From: Comamonadaceae bacterium | GTDB lineage: Bacteria > Pseudomonadota > Gammaproteobacteria > Burkholderiales > Burkholderiaceae_C | Assembly (NCBI GenBank): GCA_947374485.1 | Contig: CANCCF010000017.1 | Coordinates: forward strand, 1-43,477 | Direction: 5' to 3' | DNA: 43,477 nucleotides | Part shown: in pieces, positions 5,517 to 13,906 of the stretch | Position numbering within the stretch: the first letter of the stretch is position 1 | Layout: each line of letters starts with the position of its first letter | The notes under the pieces: generated by a model | What the model was told of the DNA's origin: nothing | The model's database searches: none | Seen by the model: only the letters and a program-made list of their open reading frames with translations | Position numbers and translations under genes: made by a program

Positions 5517-8507
5517 ATGAAAGACGCCGTTTTGAACAAAACACTGGTCATTGCCGAAAAGCCCTCCGTCGCCCAGGACATCGTCCGCGCGCTCACACCC
5601 ACTGCCGGCAAGTTCGAGAAGCACGACGAGTATTTTGAGAGCGAGGGCTATGTGGTCTCCAGCGCTGTCGGCCACCTGGTGGAAATCCAGGCGCCCGAGG
5701 CTTTTGATGTCAAGCGTGGCAAGTGGAGCTTTGCCCACCTGCCCGTGATCCCGCCGCACTTCGATTTAAAGCCCGTGGACAAGACCAAGACGCGCCTGAA
5801 CGCGGTGGTGAAACTGGCCAAGCGCAAGGATGTGGACAAGATCATCAACGCCTGTGACGCGGGCCGCGAGGGCGAGCTGATTTTTCGTTTGATCGAGCAG
5901 TACGCCGGTGGCGCCAAGCCCCTGGGCAAGCCGGTCTCGCGCCTGTGGCTGCAAAGCATGACGCCGCAGGCCATACGCGACGGCTTTGGCAATCTGCGCA
6001 CCAACGCGCAAATGCAACCCTTGGCCGACGCCGCGCGCTGCCGCTCGGAAGCCGACTGGCTAGTCGGCATCAACGGCACGCGCGCCATGACCGCTTTCAA
6101 CTCGCGCGACGGCGGTTTCTTTTTGACCACCGTGGGCCGTGTGCAGACGCCTACCCTCTCGGTGGTGGTGGAGCGCGAAGAGCAGATCCGCAAGTTCATC
6201 AGCCGCGACTACTGGGAAGTGCACGCCACCTTCGCCGCCCAGGCCGGTGAGTACCAGGGTAAATGGTTCAACCCCGCGTGGAAAAAGAACCCCGATGACG
6301 CCGAGCTGAAGGCCGACCGCGTCTGGACCCAGCGCGAAGCGCAAACCATTGCCGATGCCGTGCGTGGCCAGCCTGCCACGGTGACCGAAGAGAGCAGGCC
6401 CACCACCCAGGCCTCGCCTCTATTGTTTGACCTGACCAGCCTGCAGCGCGAGGCCAATGGCAAGTTCGGCTACAGCGCCAAGACCACGCTGTCCATCGCC
6501 CAAAGCCTGTACGAGCGCCACAAGGCCCTGACCTACCCGCGTACCGATTCGCGCAACCTGCCCGAAGACTATGTGCCGGTGGTGAAGTCCACGTTTGAAA
6601 TGCTGGCCGACAGCGGCATGCGCCACCTGGCGCCCTTTGCCGCCACCGCCATCAAGGGCGGTTACGTCAAGCCCACCAAGCGCGTGTTCGACAACGCCAA
6701 GGTAAGCGACCACTTTGCCATCATCCCCACGCTGCAGGCACCCAGTGGCCTCTCGGAGGCTGAGCAAAAAATCTATGACCTGGTGGTGCGCCGCTTCATG
6801 GCCGTGTTCTTCCCCAGCGCCGAATACCAGGTGACCACCCGCATCACCAAGGCCCTCGAATACAGCTTCAAGACCGAAGGCAAGGTGCTGGTTAAGCCGG
6901 GCTGGCTGGCGATTTACGGCAAGGAATCTGCCGAAGAAGTGGCCGACGCCAAAGACGGTGACAAGGGCCAGAACCTGGTGCCCGTGCAGCCGAATGAAAA
7001 AGTCATCGGCAACCCGGTCGACCCCAAGGGCCTCAAAACCAAGCCACCCGCACGCTACTCTGAAGCCACACTGCTCGGCGCCATGGAAGGTGCCGGCAAA
7101 ACCGTGGAAGACGACGAACTGCGCGAAGCCATGCAGGAAAAGGGCCTGGGCACACCCGCCACCCGCTCCAGCATCATCGAAGGCTTGATTGCCGAAAAAT
7201 ACATGCTGCGCGAAGGCCGCGAGCTGATCCCCACGGCCAAGGCGTTTCAATTGATGACGCTTTTGCGCGGCCTGGGCGTGGAAGAGCTCTCCAAGGCCGA
7301 ACTCACCGGCGAGTGGGAATACAAATTGGCGCAGATGGAGCAGGGCAAGCTCAAGCGCGAAACCTTCATGGCCGAGATTGCCTCCATGACCGAGCGCATG
7401 GTCAAGAAGGCCAAGGAATACGACCGCGACACCATCCCCGGCGACTACGCCACGCTCTCCGCCCCCTGCCCCAACTGCGGCGGCATCGTGAAGGAAAACT
7501 ACCGGCGCTACACCTGCACGGGCAAGACCGGTGCCGAAGAAGGCTGCGGTTTTTCCTTCGGCAAGTCCCCCGCTGGCCGCACCTTTGAGCCCGCTGAGGT
7601 CGAACAGTTTCTGCGCGACAAACACATCGGCCCGCTGGATGGTTTTCGCTCCAAGGCCGGTTGGCCCTTCACCGCCGAGATGGTCATCAAGTTCGATGAG
7701 GAAACCAAAAACTACAAGCTGGAGTTTGATTTCGGCGACGACAAGGCCGGTGAAGAAAGCGGCGAGCTGATCGACTTCTCGGCCCAGGAAACCCTGGGCC
7801 CCTGCCCCAAGTGCGGCGCCGGTGCAGGCGACGCCGGTGGCGGCTCGGTCTACGAACACGGCAAGAACTATGTGTGCGACCGCTCGGTGCCCACCATGGC
7901 CCACCCCACGCCCACCTGCGATTTCAAAAGCGGCCAGGTCATCCTGCAGCAGCCCATCGAGCGCGCCCAGATGCAAAAGCTCCTTGGCACCGGCAAAACC
8001 GATTTGCTGGACAAGTTTGTCTCCATGCGCACGCGCCGCGCCTTCAAGGCCATGCTGGCCTGGGACGCCGAAGCGGGCAAGGTGAATTTTGAGTTTGCGC
8101 CCAGCAAATTCCCGCCGCGCAAGACGGCAGCGGGGCGCCCGGCATTTGCTGCCAAGACGGCTGCCAAAGCGGCTGGCGCGGCAGCGAAAAGGGCTCCTGC
8201 CAAGAAGACGGCTGCGGCCAAAAAGGCACCGGCCACCAAGACCGCAAAACCGAAGGCCGAACGCAAGACCACCGCCGCTTCCGGCATGACGCCGAGCGCC
8301 GAACTCGCCGCCGTCATCGGCAGCGAAGCGGTAGCCCGCACCCAGGTCATCAAAAAGCTGTGGGACTACATCAAGGCCAACGGCCTGCAAGACGCCACCA
8401 ACAAGCGCGCCATCAACGCCGATGCGAAGCTGCTGGCGGTGTTTGGCAAGCCGCAGGTGACGATGTTTGAGCTGGCGGGGATTGCGGGCAAGCACCTCAA
8501 GGCTTGA
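5517..8507 (+). CDS. topB: DNA topoisomerase III with C-terminal SWIB domain
   Basis: A type IA topoisomerase that nicks, passes and reseals single strands, resolving recombination and replication intermediates. In the 996-residue protein, VIAEKPSVAQDI and NACDAGREGELIFR (about 110) form the Toprim metal site, and the active tyrosine is in LTYPRTDSR (about 339). Zinc-ribbon cysteine pairs follow (CPNCGG at about 650; CPKCGAG at about 763). A lysine/alanine-rich linker (about 880-920) leads to a SWIB domain (about 923-995: VIKKLWDYIKANGLQDATNK). The ATG at 5517 is followed at once by conserved sequence. The Ala/Lys linker resembles nucleoid-protein tails and probably binds DNA. Confidence 0.96.
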   Translation: MKDAVLNKTLVIAEKPSVAQDIVRALTPTAGKFEKHDEYFESEGYVVSSAVGHLVEIQAPEAFDVKRGKWSFAHLPVIPPHFDLKPVDKTKTRLNAVVKLAKRKDVDKIINACDAGREGELIFRLIEQYAGGAKPLGKPVSRLWLQSMTPQAIRDGFGNLRTNAQMQPLADAARCRSEADWLVGINGTRAMTAFNSRDGGFFLTTVGRVQTPTLSVVVEREEQIRKFISRDYWEVHATFAAQAGEYQGKWFNPAWKKNPDDAELKADRVWTQREAQTIADAVRGQPATVTEESRPTTQASPLLFDLTSLQREANGKFGYSAKTTLSIAQSLYERHKALTYPRTDSRNLPEDYVPVVKSTFEMLADSGMRHLAPFAATAIKGGYVKPTKRVFDNAKVSDHFAIIPTLQAPSGLSEAEQKIYDLVVRRFMAVFFPSAEYQVTTRITKALEYSFKTEGKVLVKPGWLAIYGKESAEEVADAKDGDKGQNLVPVQPNEKVIGNPVDPKGLKTKPPARYSEATLLGAMEGAGKTVEDDELREAMQEKGLGTPATRSSIIEGLIAEKYMLREGRELIPTAKAFQLMTLLRGLGVEELSKAELTGEWEYKLAQMEQGKLKRETFMAEIASMTERMVKKAKEYDRDTIPGDYATLSAPCPNCGGIVKENYRRYTCTGKTGAEEGCGFSFGKSPAGRTFEPAEVEQFLRDKHIGPLDGFRSKAGWPFTAEMVIKFDEETKNYKLEFDFGDDKAGEESGELIDFSAQETLGPCPKCGAGAGDAGGGSVYEHGKNYVCDRSVPTMAHPTPTCDFKSGQVILQQPIERAQMQKLLGTGKTDLLDKFVSMRTRRAFKAMLAWDAEAGKVNFEFAPSKFPPRKTAAGRPAFAAKTAAKAAGAAAKRAPAKKTAAAKKAPATKTAKPKAERKTTAASGMTPSAELAAVIGSEAVARTQVIKKLWDYIKANGLQDATNKRAINADAKLLAVFGKPQVTMFELAGIAGKHLKA

Positions 8508-8567
8508 AAGCGCCCTGGCCCGGCTCTTGGCCCTTCTCGCGCTGCGCCCGCAGTGCGAGCGCATGGA

Positions 8568-9989
8568 TCAGGGCTTGGGCACGGGCTGCGGCCGGGTATT
8601 GACCGGCAAGCACAGCAAGGCCGTTACCAGCGCAAGTGCCACATGGCACACATACACCGGCGCAAAGCTGCCATGGCTCAGGCCCGCGTGGCCCAGCAGC
8701 AGCACGGTGATGGCCACGCCCATGACCGAGCCAATCTGGCGTGTGGCCTGGTTGACGGCGCTGCCCACGGCATATTGCGCGGCGGGCAGGCGGTTCACCG
8801 CCGCAGCCGAGAGGGAAGGCAGCACCAGCCCCACACCCATGCCCGAGAGCAGCAGGCCCGGCAGCCATTGGCTGAGGTAGGCGGGTGTCTCTCCAGGCAC
8901 CAGCAAAAACCAAAGTCCGGCGCAGGCATAGACCAACGAGCCGCCCACCAGAAAGGGCCGGTGGCCAATGCGGCCCGCCAGGCGACCGGACAGTACCGCA
9001 AACGGAATCACCAGCAAGGGGCCGGGCGTGATGGCCAGGCCCGCCTGCGGCAGCGTGAAATGCCAGACCTCGGTCATGTAGAAAAAGAAGGCAAAGAACA
9101 TCATCGAGAAGGCAATGCCAAAGGCCAGGGTTGCCAGGTTCACAAAGGCGTAGGTGCGGTTCTGGAACAGGCGCAGGTCTACCAAGGGCGCGGGCGCGCT
9201 GCGGGCCCAGAGCACAAAGCCCACCAGCGCGATCAGGCCCAGGCTGGCGGCGGCGGTCAGTTCGCCCGCACTCCAGTTGGGCGACTGCAGTTGAACAATG
9301 CTGAGCGCCAGTGCGCCCACGCCCACGATCAGCAAGCCCATGCCCAGGCCATCCACCGGTCGGCGGTTCTCGGGACGCTTGGCTTCTTTCAGCAAGATGG
9401 CGCCTCGCCATAGCGACAGCGCGCCCAGTGGCAGGTTCAGATAAAAGGCCCACTGCCAGCCCAGCGTGTCGATCACGAAGGACCCGAGGCTCGGGCCTAC
9501 GGCAGCGGCCAAGGCGCTGACCGCGCCCCACAGGCTGACGGCGATAGCGCGCTTGCTCAAGGGGAAGGCGTCCAGCAGGATGGACAGCGAGGCCGGTGTC
9601 AGCATCGCCGCACCCACCGCCTGCGCCACGCGGGCCGCAACCAGCCAGGCCACCGTGCCGGACAGTCCACAGGCGGCCGAGGCGGCCAGAAACAGGGTGA
9701 CGCCCAGCAGGAACACCTTCTTGCGGCCATGGCTGTCAGCCAGTCCGCCCGCCGGAATCAGCATGGCGGCATAGACCACCGTGTAGGCATTCAAGACCCA
9801 GGACATGTCGGCCGCCGAGGTGCCCGGGAAGCCGGCTTGCAGGGTGCGAAACGCGGCGAACAGCATGGTGCTGTCCATGGAGACCAGAAACACGGCAATG
9901 CTGGCGATCCAGAACACCGGCCAGGGCGAGGCCCCGGACCGGGTGGCGGCTGGCGTTGGCGTCTGTGGGGTGGCAGTGGCTGTTGGCAT
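8568..9989 (-). CDS. MFS drug-efflux transporter, DHA2 (EmrB/QacA) type
   Basis: A 473-residue integral membrane protein with about 14 hydrophobic segments, the size of the DHA2 proton-coupled drug exporters. MDSTMLFAAFRTLQ near TM1 and motif A as GGLADSHGRKKVFLLG after TM2 are clear. A motif-C-like VGPSLGSF lies in TM5. It starts 8 bp after the stop of the SDR gene, so both are read from the TetR-controlled promoter at 10729-10746. Substrate is not predictable; linkage to a TetR repressor and a reductase suggests removal of a toxic organic compound. Confidence 0.9.
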   Translation of the reverse strand: MPTATATPQTPTPAATRSGASPWPVFWIASIAVFLVSMDSTMLFAAFRTLQAGFPGTSAADMSWVLNAYTVVYAAMLIPAGGLADSHGRKKVFLLGVTLFLAASAACGLSGTVAWLVAARVAQAVGAAMLTPASLSILLDAFPLSKRAIAVSLWGAVSALAAAVGPSLGSFVIDTLGWQWAFYLNLPLGALSLWRGAILLKEAKRPENRRPVDGLGMGLLIVGVGALALSIVQLQSPNWSAGELTAAASLGLIALVGFVLWARSAPAPLVDLRLFQNRTYAFVNLATLAFGIAFSMMFFAFFFYMTEVWHFTLPQAGLAITPGPLLVIPFAVLSGRLAGRIGHRPFLVGGSLVYACAGLWFLLVPGETPAYLSQWLPGLLLSGMGVGLVLPSLSAAAVNRLPAAQYAVGSAVNQATRQIGSVMGVAITVLLLGHAGLSHGSFAPVYVCHVALALVTALLCLPVNTRPQPVPKP

Positions 9990-9996
9990 GGCGGGC

Positions 9997-10704
9997 TTAC
10001 TGCGCTATGGCCTGCAGGTACACCGCAGGCTGGGCCGACAGCCCCGCATGCACCTGGCGCGTGGCCTCGTCGGCCAACACCTCGCTGGCACCGGCCTCCA
10101 GAGCATCCAGCGCCGTGCGCACCACCTCTTGCGGGGCGGACTTGGGCACATCAAAGCCGCGCGTTAGGTCGGTATCGATATAGCCCACATGCAGCGCCAG
10201 CACCTGGGTGTTCTGCGCTTGCAGCTCAATGCGCGTGCCATTGGTCATGGCCCAGGCGGCCGATTTGCTCATGCCGTAAACGCCGAGCACGGGCATATTG
10301 ATCCAGCTGACGATGGACAGCACATTCAGGATGGCGCCACCGCCATGGGCCGCCAGCACCGGGGCAAAGGCCTGGGTCAGGCGCATGGGGCCAAACACAT
10401 TGGTAGCGAAATGGCGCTCGGCCGAGGCCTGGCTGTCTTCCGCCAGAAAGCCACCGGTGGCGGCAATGCCGGCGTTGTTGATCAGCAGCGTCACATCGGG
10501 GTAGTTGCGCGCAGCCGCGGCAATGTCTTCGGGCTTGGTGACGTCCAACTGGATAGGCACCACACCGGGCAGGGTCACGCTGGAGGGGTCGCGCGCGGCG
10601 GCGTAGACCTTGCGGGCGCCGCGGGCCAGCGCCTCGCGGGCAAAGGCCAGGCCGAGGCCGCGGTTGGCGCCGGTAATCAGAACAGTAGCGTTGGCAAGTT
10701 GCAT
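9997..10704 (-). CDS. Short-chain dehydrogenase/reductase
   Basis: A 235-residue classical-type SDR. The NAD(P)-binding motif TGANRGLG is at about residues 11-18, NNAGIA follows, the catalytic serine lies in VLSIVSW and the Tyr-Lys pair in YGMSK. All four catalytic elements are present, so an active NAD(P)-dependent oxidoreductase is expected. The ATG at 10704 has AAGGAG at ideal spacing, better than the upstream in-frame start. It is the first gene of an SDR-MFS operon with the TetR operator 25-42 bp upstream. The substrate is unknown; a carbonyl or quinone compound exported or detoxified by the pair is possible. Confidence 0.93.
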   Translation of the reverse strand: MQLANATVLITGANRGLGLAFAREALARGARKVYAAARDPSSVTLPGVVPIQLDVTKPEDIAAAARNYPDVTLLINNAGIAATGGFLAEDSQASAERHFATNVFGPMRLTQAFAPVLAAHGGGAILNVLSIVSWINMPVLGVYGMSKSAAWAMTNGTRIELQAQNTQVLALHVGYIDTDLTRGFDVPKSAPQEVVRTALDALEAGASEVLADEATRQVHAGLSAQPAVYLQAIAQ

Positions 10705-10728
10705 AAAAGCTCCTTTGGAAAGTAACAA

Positions 10729-10746
10729 ATATGATGGTCGTCATAT
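10729..10746. promoter_or_regulatory. TetR operator, copy at the SDR-MFS promoter
   Basis: ATATGATGGTCGTCATAT, an 18-bp dyad (ATATGA-N6-TCATAT), is identical to the copy upstream of tetR. On the minus strand, TTGAAT lies just before it, so the repressor would sit on the promoter spacer. AAGGAG and the SDR start follow 25 bp further. Confidence 0.8.
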
Positions 10747-10796
10747 TCAAGGGCGAAAAAAAACGGTGGGTATGTCTGCGCTTCAATGGAAAAATT

Positions 10797-11378
10797 TCAG
10801 GCCGGGTCGTACTGCGCCAGCAACGCGCTGCGCGCCGCTGCCAGCAGCGCCCGGCCCTGTGCGTTGGCACCCAGGGTGCGGGCCAGCTGCAGCGTGCCCA
10901 CGAGAGTGCTGGCAATCACCATGGCCTGCTCGGGCGTGCCCTGCGCAGGCAGAGTCTGCTGCACCAGGGCGATGAGGCCGCGCACACGCTCGGCCGAGGA
11001 CGCCTGCAACTCCGGCGTCTGGCGGTGCATCTCCGAGCCCAGGGCCGCGACCACGCAACCACCCTCCACTTCACGCAGGTGGGTGTCGGACAGGTAGGAT
11101 TCGACCAGCGCCCGCAAGGCGCTCTGGCCGCGCGCCTGGCGTTGGCTGATGCGCCGCCCCATCAGCGCCGCACCGTCACGTCCGGCATGCGCCAGGGCTT
11201 CGGCCAGCAGGGCATCGCGCGAGGGGAAGTGGGCATAAAAGCCGCCGTGCGTCAGGCCCGCCTGCTTCATCACATCGGCAACGCCCACACCGGCATAGCC
11301 ATTGCGCCGCAGGGCGCGCGCCGCCACTTCCACGATGCGCTCGTGGGTGGTTTCGCGGCGGCTGGGTTGGGTTGGCAT
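10797..11378 (-). CDS. TetR/AcrR-family repressor
   Basis: A 193-residue TetR protein. The N-terminal helix-turn-helix is ERIVEVAARALRRNGYAG, then VADVMKQAGLTHGGFYAHF (about 33-51) with the family's YxHF-like recognition helix end. The C-terminal half is the ligand-binding and dimer domain, with C104-region residues GGCVVAALGSE like those of repressors sensing electrophiles or aromatic compounds. Identical operators lie 19-36 bp upstream of its own start and in front of the SDR-MFS pair downstream, indicating autoregulation and control of that pair. The operator overlaps a plausible promoter: ATGACG, 16 bp, TACACT. Function is well supported; the inducer is unknown. Confidence 0.93.
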   Translation of the reverse strand: MPTQPSRRETTHERIVEVAARALRRNGYAGVGVADVMKQAGLTHGGFYAHFPSRDALLAEALAHAGRDGAALMGRRISQRQARGQSALRALVESYLSDTHLREVEGGCVVAALGSEMHRQTPELQASSAERVRGLIALVQQTLPAQGTPEQAMVIASTLVGTLQLARTLGANAQGRALLAAARSALLAQYDPA

Positions 11379-11396
11379 GTGCGCAGTGTAGCAAGA

Positions 11397-11414
11397 ATAT
11401 GATGGTCGTCATAT
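11397..11414. promoter_or_regulatory. TetR operator, autoregulatory copy
   Basis: A perfect second copy of ATATGATGGTCGTCATAT, 19-36 bp upstream of the tetR start. On the minus strand it covers the candidate -35 box ATGACG and part of the spacer before TACACT. Confidence 0.8.
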
Positions 11415-11542
11415 TTTTTGGGGGAATCCCTTCCTGTGAAAGGGTCGCTGCAAGGCCAGTGGTTGGGGTTGATGGACGCCAGTGGCCAAGGCCCAGCGCT
11501 GGCGCCCATCGCTGTCCTGCAGCAAGCAGGCCCCGGCGCAGC

Positions 11543-11695
11543 TCACCCCCGCCGCTTGAAGTACTGAACCTCACGCTCGTGCTTCTCCGCCTGCTCCCGG
11601 GTCGCAAAGGTGCCGAGATTGCGGCGCTTGCCGGTCTTGGGGTCGATGTTGCGGGAGTACAGCCGGTATCCGCCGGATGGCAATTTGCGAATCAT
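11543..11695 (-). CDS. Small basic conserved-type protein, 50 residues
   Basis: The protein starts MIRKLPSGGYRLYSRNI, continues DPKTGKRRNLGTFATREQAE and ends VQYFKRRG. It is short and strongly basic, with a pattern (GGYRLYS, KTGKRRNLGTF, EKHEREVQYFK) I recognise as a small uncharacterised family in Burkholderiales. It looks like a minimal DNA- or RNA-binding fold of the integrase-arm type, GGYRLYS...GTF resembling a three-stranded AP2/arm-binding sheet, but this is inference. GAGGAG sits at good distance from the ATG. It is divergent from the sorbosone-dehydrogenase-like gene. Function unknown. Confidence 0.8.
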   Translation of the reverse strand: MIRKLPSGGYRLYSRNIDPKTGKRRNLGTFATREQAEKHEREVQYFKRRG

Positions 11696-11767
11696 GGGGG
11701 GCTCCTCATGCAGTCTGCGAATGGCACTTGTAGCAAAGTGGGCGGGGTTGCCGACCGGAAAATCGCA

Positions 11768-11797
11768 ATGTGTTGTCATCCCCATGTGTTGCCATCC
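11768..11797. repeat. Direct repeat in the intergenic region
   Basis: ATGTGTTGTCATCC (11768-11781) and ATGTGTTGCCATCC (11784-11797) differ at one base, 16 bp apart, about 32 bp before the start of the next gene. Spacing of one and a half helical turns leaves room for a tandem regulator site, but no regulator is identified. Confidence 0.5.
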
Positions 11798-11828
11798 GGC
11801 TACCGTCCCATCCACAGGAGCCCAAGCC

Positions 11829-13154
11829 ATGTTGCCCACCCACCGCATCCGCGAAAACACCCTGCTTGCGCTGGCAGCCTTGCTCTTGTCGGCCTGTGCC
11901 GACACCTCGGCGCTGCCACCGGCGGCGGGCTTTGGCGCGCAGCCGACGCTGCCGCCGCCTGCCTCCAAACTGATCCCCACAGTGCACGTGGCACCGGCGC
12001 TGGGCTGGGTAGACGCAGCCGCGCCACTGGCCGCACCGGGCACGCGCGTGATGGCCTTTGCGCGCCAGCTGGACCACCCGCGCTGGTTGCTGGTGTTGCC
12101 CAACGGGGATGTGCTGGTGGCCGAGACCAATGCGCCGCCCAAGGACGCAGGCGGTGGCATCAGGGGCTGGGCGATGGGCCACTTCATGCAAAAGGCCGGT
12201 GCCGCAACGGCCAGTGCCAACCGCATCACGCTCTTGCGCGACACGAATGGCGATGGTGTGGCCGATGTGCGCAGCGTGCTGTTGGACGGCCTGAACTCGC
12301 CCTTTGGCATGGCGCTGGTGGGCAACAGCCTGTATGTGGCCAATGCCGACGCGTTGCTGCGCTTTCCCTACACGCCGGGTGACACGCGCATCAGCGCGCC
12401 TGGCACCCTGGTGCTGGCCCTGCCGGGCGGCCCGATCAACCACCACTGGACCAAGAACCTGATCGCCAGTGCAGACGGGCGCAGCCTGTACGTGGCCGTG
12501 GGCTCCAACAGCAATGTGGCCGAGCGCGGCATGGCCGCTGAAGAAGGGCGCGCAGCCATCTGGCAGGTGGATGTGGCCAGCGGCACACACCGCATCTTTG
12601 CCTCGGGCCTACGCAACCCGGTGGGCATGGCGTGGGAGCCACAAAGCGGCGCCCTGTGGGCGTCTGTGAACGAGCGCGACGAGCTCGGCAATGACCTGGT
12701 GCCCGACTACATGACGGCGGTGCAGGACGGCGGCTTCTATGGCTGGCCCTACAGCTACTTCGGCTCGCACGTGGATACGCGCGTCCAACCGCAGCGCCCC
12801 GATCTGGTGGCGCGCGCCCTGGTGCCCGACTTTGCCCTGGGTGCGCACACTGCCTCACTGGGCCTGGCCTCGTCGGCAGGCACCTCGTTGCCAGCCGCGT
12901 TTGCCAACGGCATGTTTGTGGGCCAGCACGGCTCCTGGAACCGGGACCCGTTCAGTGGCTACAAGGTGATCTTTGTGCCCTTCGAGAATGGCCGGCCGCA
13001 AAACACCCAGCCCCAAGATGTACTGAGCGGTTTCCTCAGCGCCGACGGACGGGCGCAGGGCCGCCCGGTGGGCTTGGCGCTCGACAAACAAGGTGCGCTG
13101 CTGGTGGCCGATGACGTGGGCAACACCATCTGGCGTGTCAGCGCCAGCAAGTAA
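11829..13154 (+). CDS. Sorbosone-dehydrogenase-like (PQQ-type beta-propeller) lipoprotein
   Basis: A 441-residue exported protein with lipobox LLLSAC at about residues 17-22, so it is probably a lipoprotein. The body is a six-bladed propeller of the glucose/L-sorbosone dehydrogenase family, whose members oxidise sugars with PQQ: HPRWLLVLPNGDVLVAETN, FASGLRNPVGMAWEP, ERDELGNDLVPDYMT, GGFYGWPYSYFG and GQHGSWNRDPFSGYKV are typical. AGGAG precedes the ATG at 11829. Actual PQQ use and substrate are not provable here; no PQQ biosynthesis genes are nearby. It stands alone and converges on the AlkB-like gene. Confidence 0.88.
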   Translation: MLPTHRIRENTLLALAALLLSACADTSALPPAAGFGAQPTLPPPASKLIPTVHVAPALGWVDAAAPLAAPGTRVMAFARQLDHPRWLLVLPNGDVLVAETNAPPKDAGGGIRGWAMGHFMQKAGAATASANRITLLRDTNGDGVADVRSVLLDGLNSPFGMALVGNSLYVANADALLRFPYTPGDTRISAPGTLVLALPGGPINHHWTKNLIASADGRSLYVAVGSNSNVAERGMAAEEGRAAIWQVDVASGTHRIFASGLRNPVGMAWEPQSGALWASVNERDELGNDLVPDYMTAVQDGGFYGWPYSYFGSHVDTRVQPQRPDLVARALVPDFALGAHTASLGLASSAGTSLPAAFANGMFVGQHGSWNRDPFSGYKVIFVPFENGRPQNTQPQDVLSGFLSADGRAQGRPVGLALDKQGALLVADDVGNTIWRVSASK

Positions 13155-13208
13155 CAGACTGGATCAGCGCGCACACGTGGGCGAGCACCCCACGCCTTGG
13201 GCGCGCCA

Positions 13209-13859
13209 CTAGCCCGCCCGCCTGAAGGTCAAGTTAATGCGCCGCCGCCCCAGCAGCGCATGGTCTCCATCGGCCAGCGGCAGCACGCCATGAAAGGCCA
13301 GCCTGGACGGCCCGCCCCAGACCACGACATCGCCATGCGCCAGCCGGTAACGCCGTGGCCGCTCGCTGCGCTGCAAGCCGCCAAACTGGAACACAGCGGG
13401 CAGGCCGAGGGACACCGAGACGATGGGGGCCGTGAGGTCCTTCTCGTCGCGGTCCTGGTGCAGCGAGAGCTTGGCACCGGGCAGGTACTGGTTGATCAGG
13501 CAGGCCTCAGGCTGGAAGTTGGCGTAGCCCGCCTCCAGGGCCGCCCGCTGCGCCAGTTCGCCAAAGCACAGCGGCATGGCGGGCCAGGGCTGGCCGGACT
13601 GGGGGTTGCGCGCGGCGTAACGGTAACCATGCCGGTCCGACACCCAGCCCAGGCTGCCGCAGCTGGTGGTGGCCACCGTCATGGTGTGGCCGCCCGGGGT
13701 TTGCATGTGGCACAGCGGCGCCTCTGCCAGTACCGCTTCCAGGGCGTGTAGCAGCACCGCATCTTCACGCCGGGCAAAGCCATGCAGTAGCACGGCGCCG
13801 GGGGCCAGCGGCTCTGGCACGGCGTCCGACGGTAGGGGCAGCGTATCAAACAGGTCCAT
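13209..13859 (-). CDS. AlkB-like 2-oxoglutarate/Fe(II) oxygenase
   Basis: A 216-residue protein of the AlkB family, which removes methyl groups from DNA or RNA bases by oxidation. The iron ligands are the HxD in LSLHQDRDE and a distal His in RLAFHGVLP; the 2-oxoglutarate-binding arginines are in RRRINLTFR at the end. NQYLPGA precedes the first metal ligand as in E. coli AlkB. The start chosen is the ATG at 13859 (MDLFDTLPL) rather than an upstream in-frame one. It is divergent from the DUF1439 gene, 47 bp away. Ada is not in the window. Confidence 0.93.
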   Translation of the reverse strand: MDLFDTLPLPSDAVPEPLAPGAVLLHGFARREDAVLLHALEAVLAEAPLCHMQTPGGHTMTVATTSCGSLGWVSDRHGYRYAARNPQSGQPWPAMPLCFGELAQRAALEAGYANFQPEACLINQYLPGAKLSLHQDRDEKDLTAPIVSVSLGLPAVFQFGGLQRSERPRRYRLAHGDVVVWGGPSRLAFHGVLPLADGDHALLGRRRINLTFRRAG

Positions 13860-13906
13860 GGTGGTTGATGGTAGCGGCGCACAATGGCGCAAGCCAAGGA
13901 GCGCCC

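Noticed and set aside
6420..8564. A 714-codon open frame antisense to topB
   Set aside because: The sense strand has all topoisomerase III motifs; the antisense product is His/Ala/Gly/Leu rich, without domains, typical of high-GC shadow frames.
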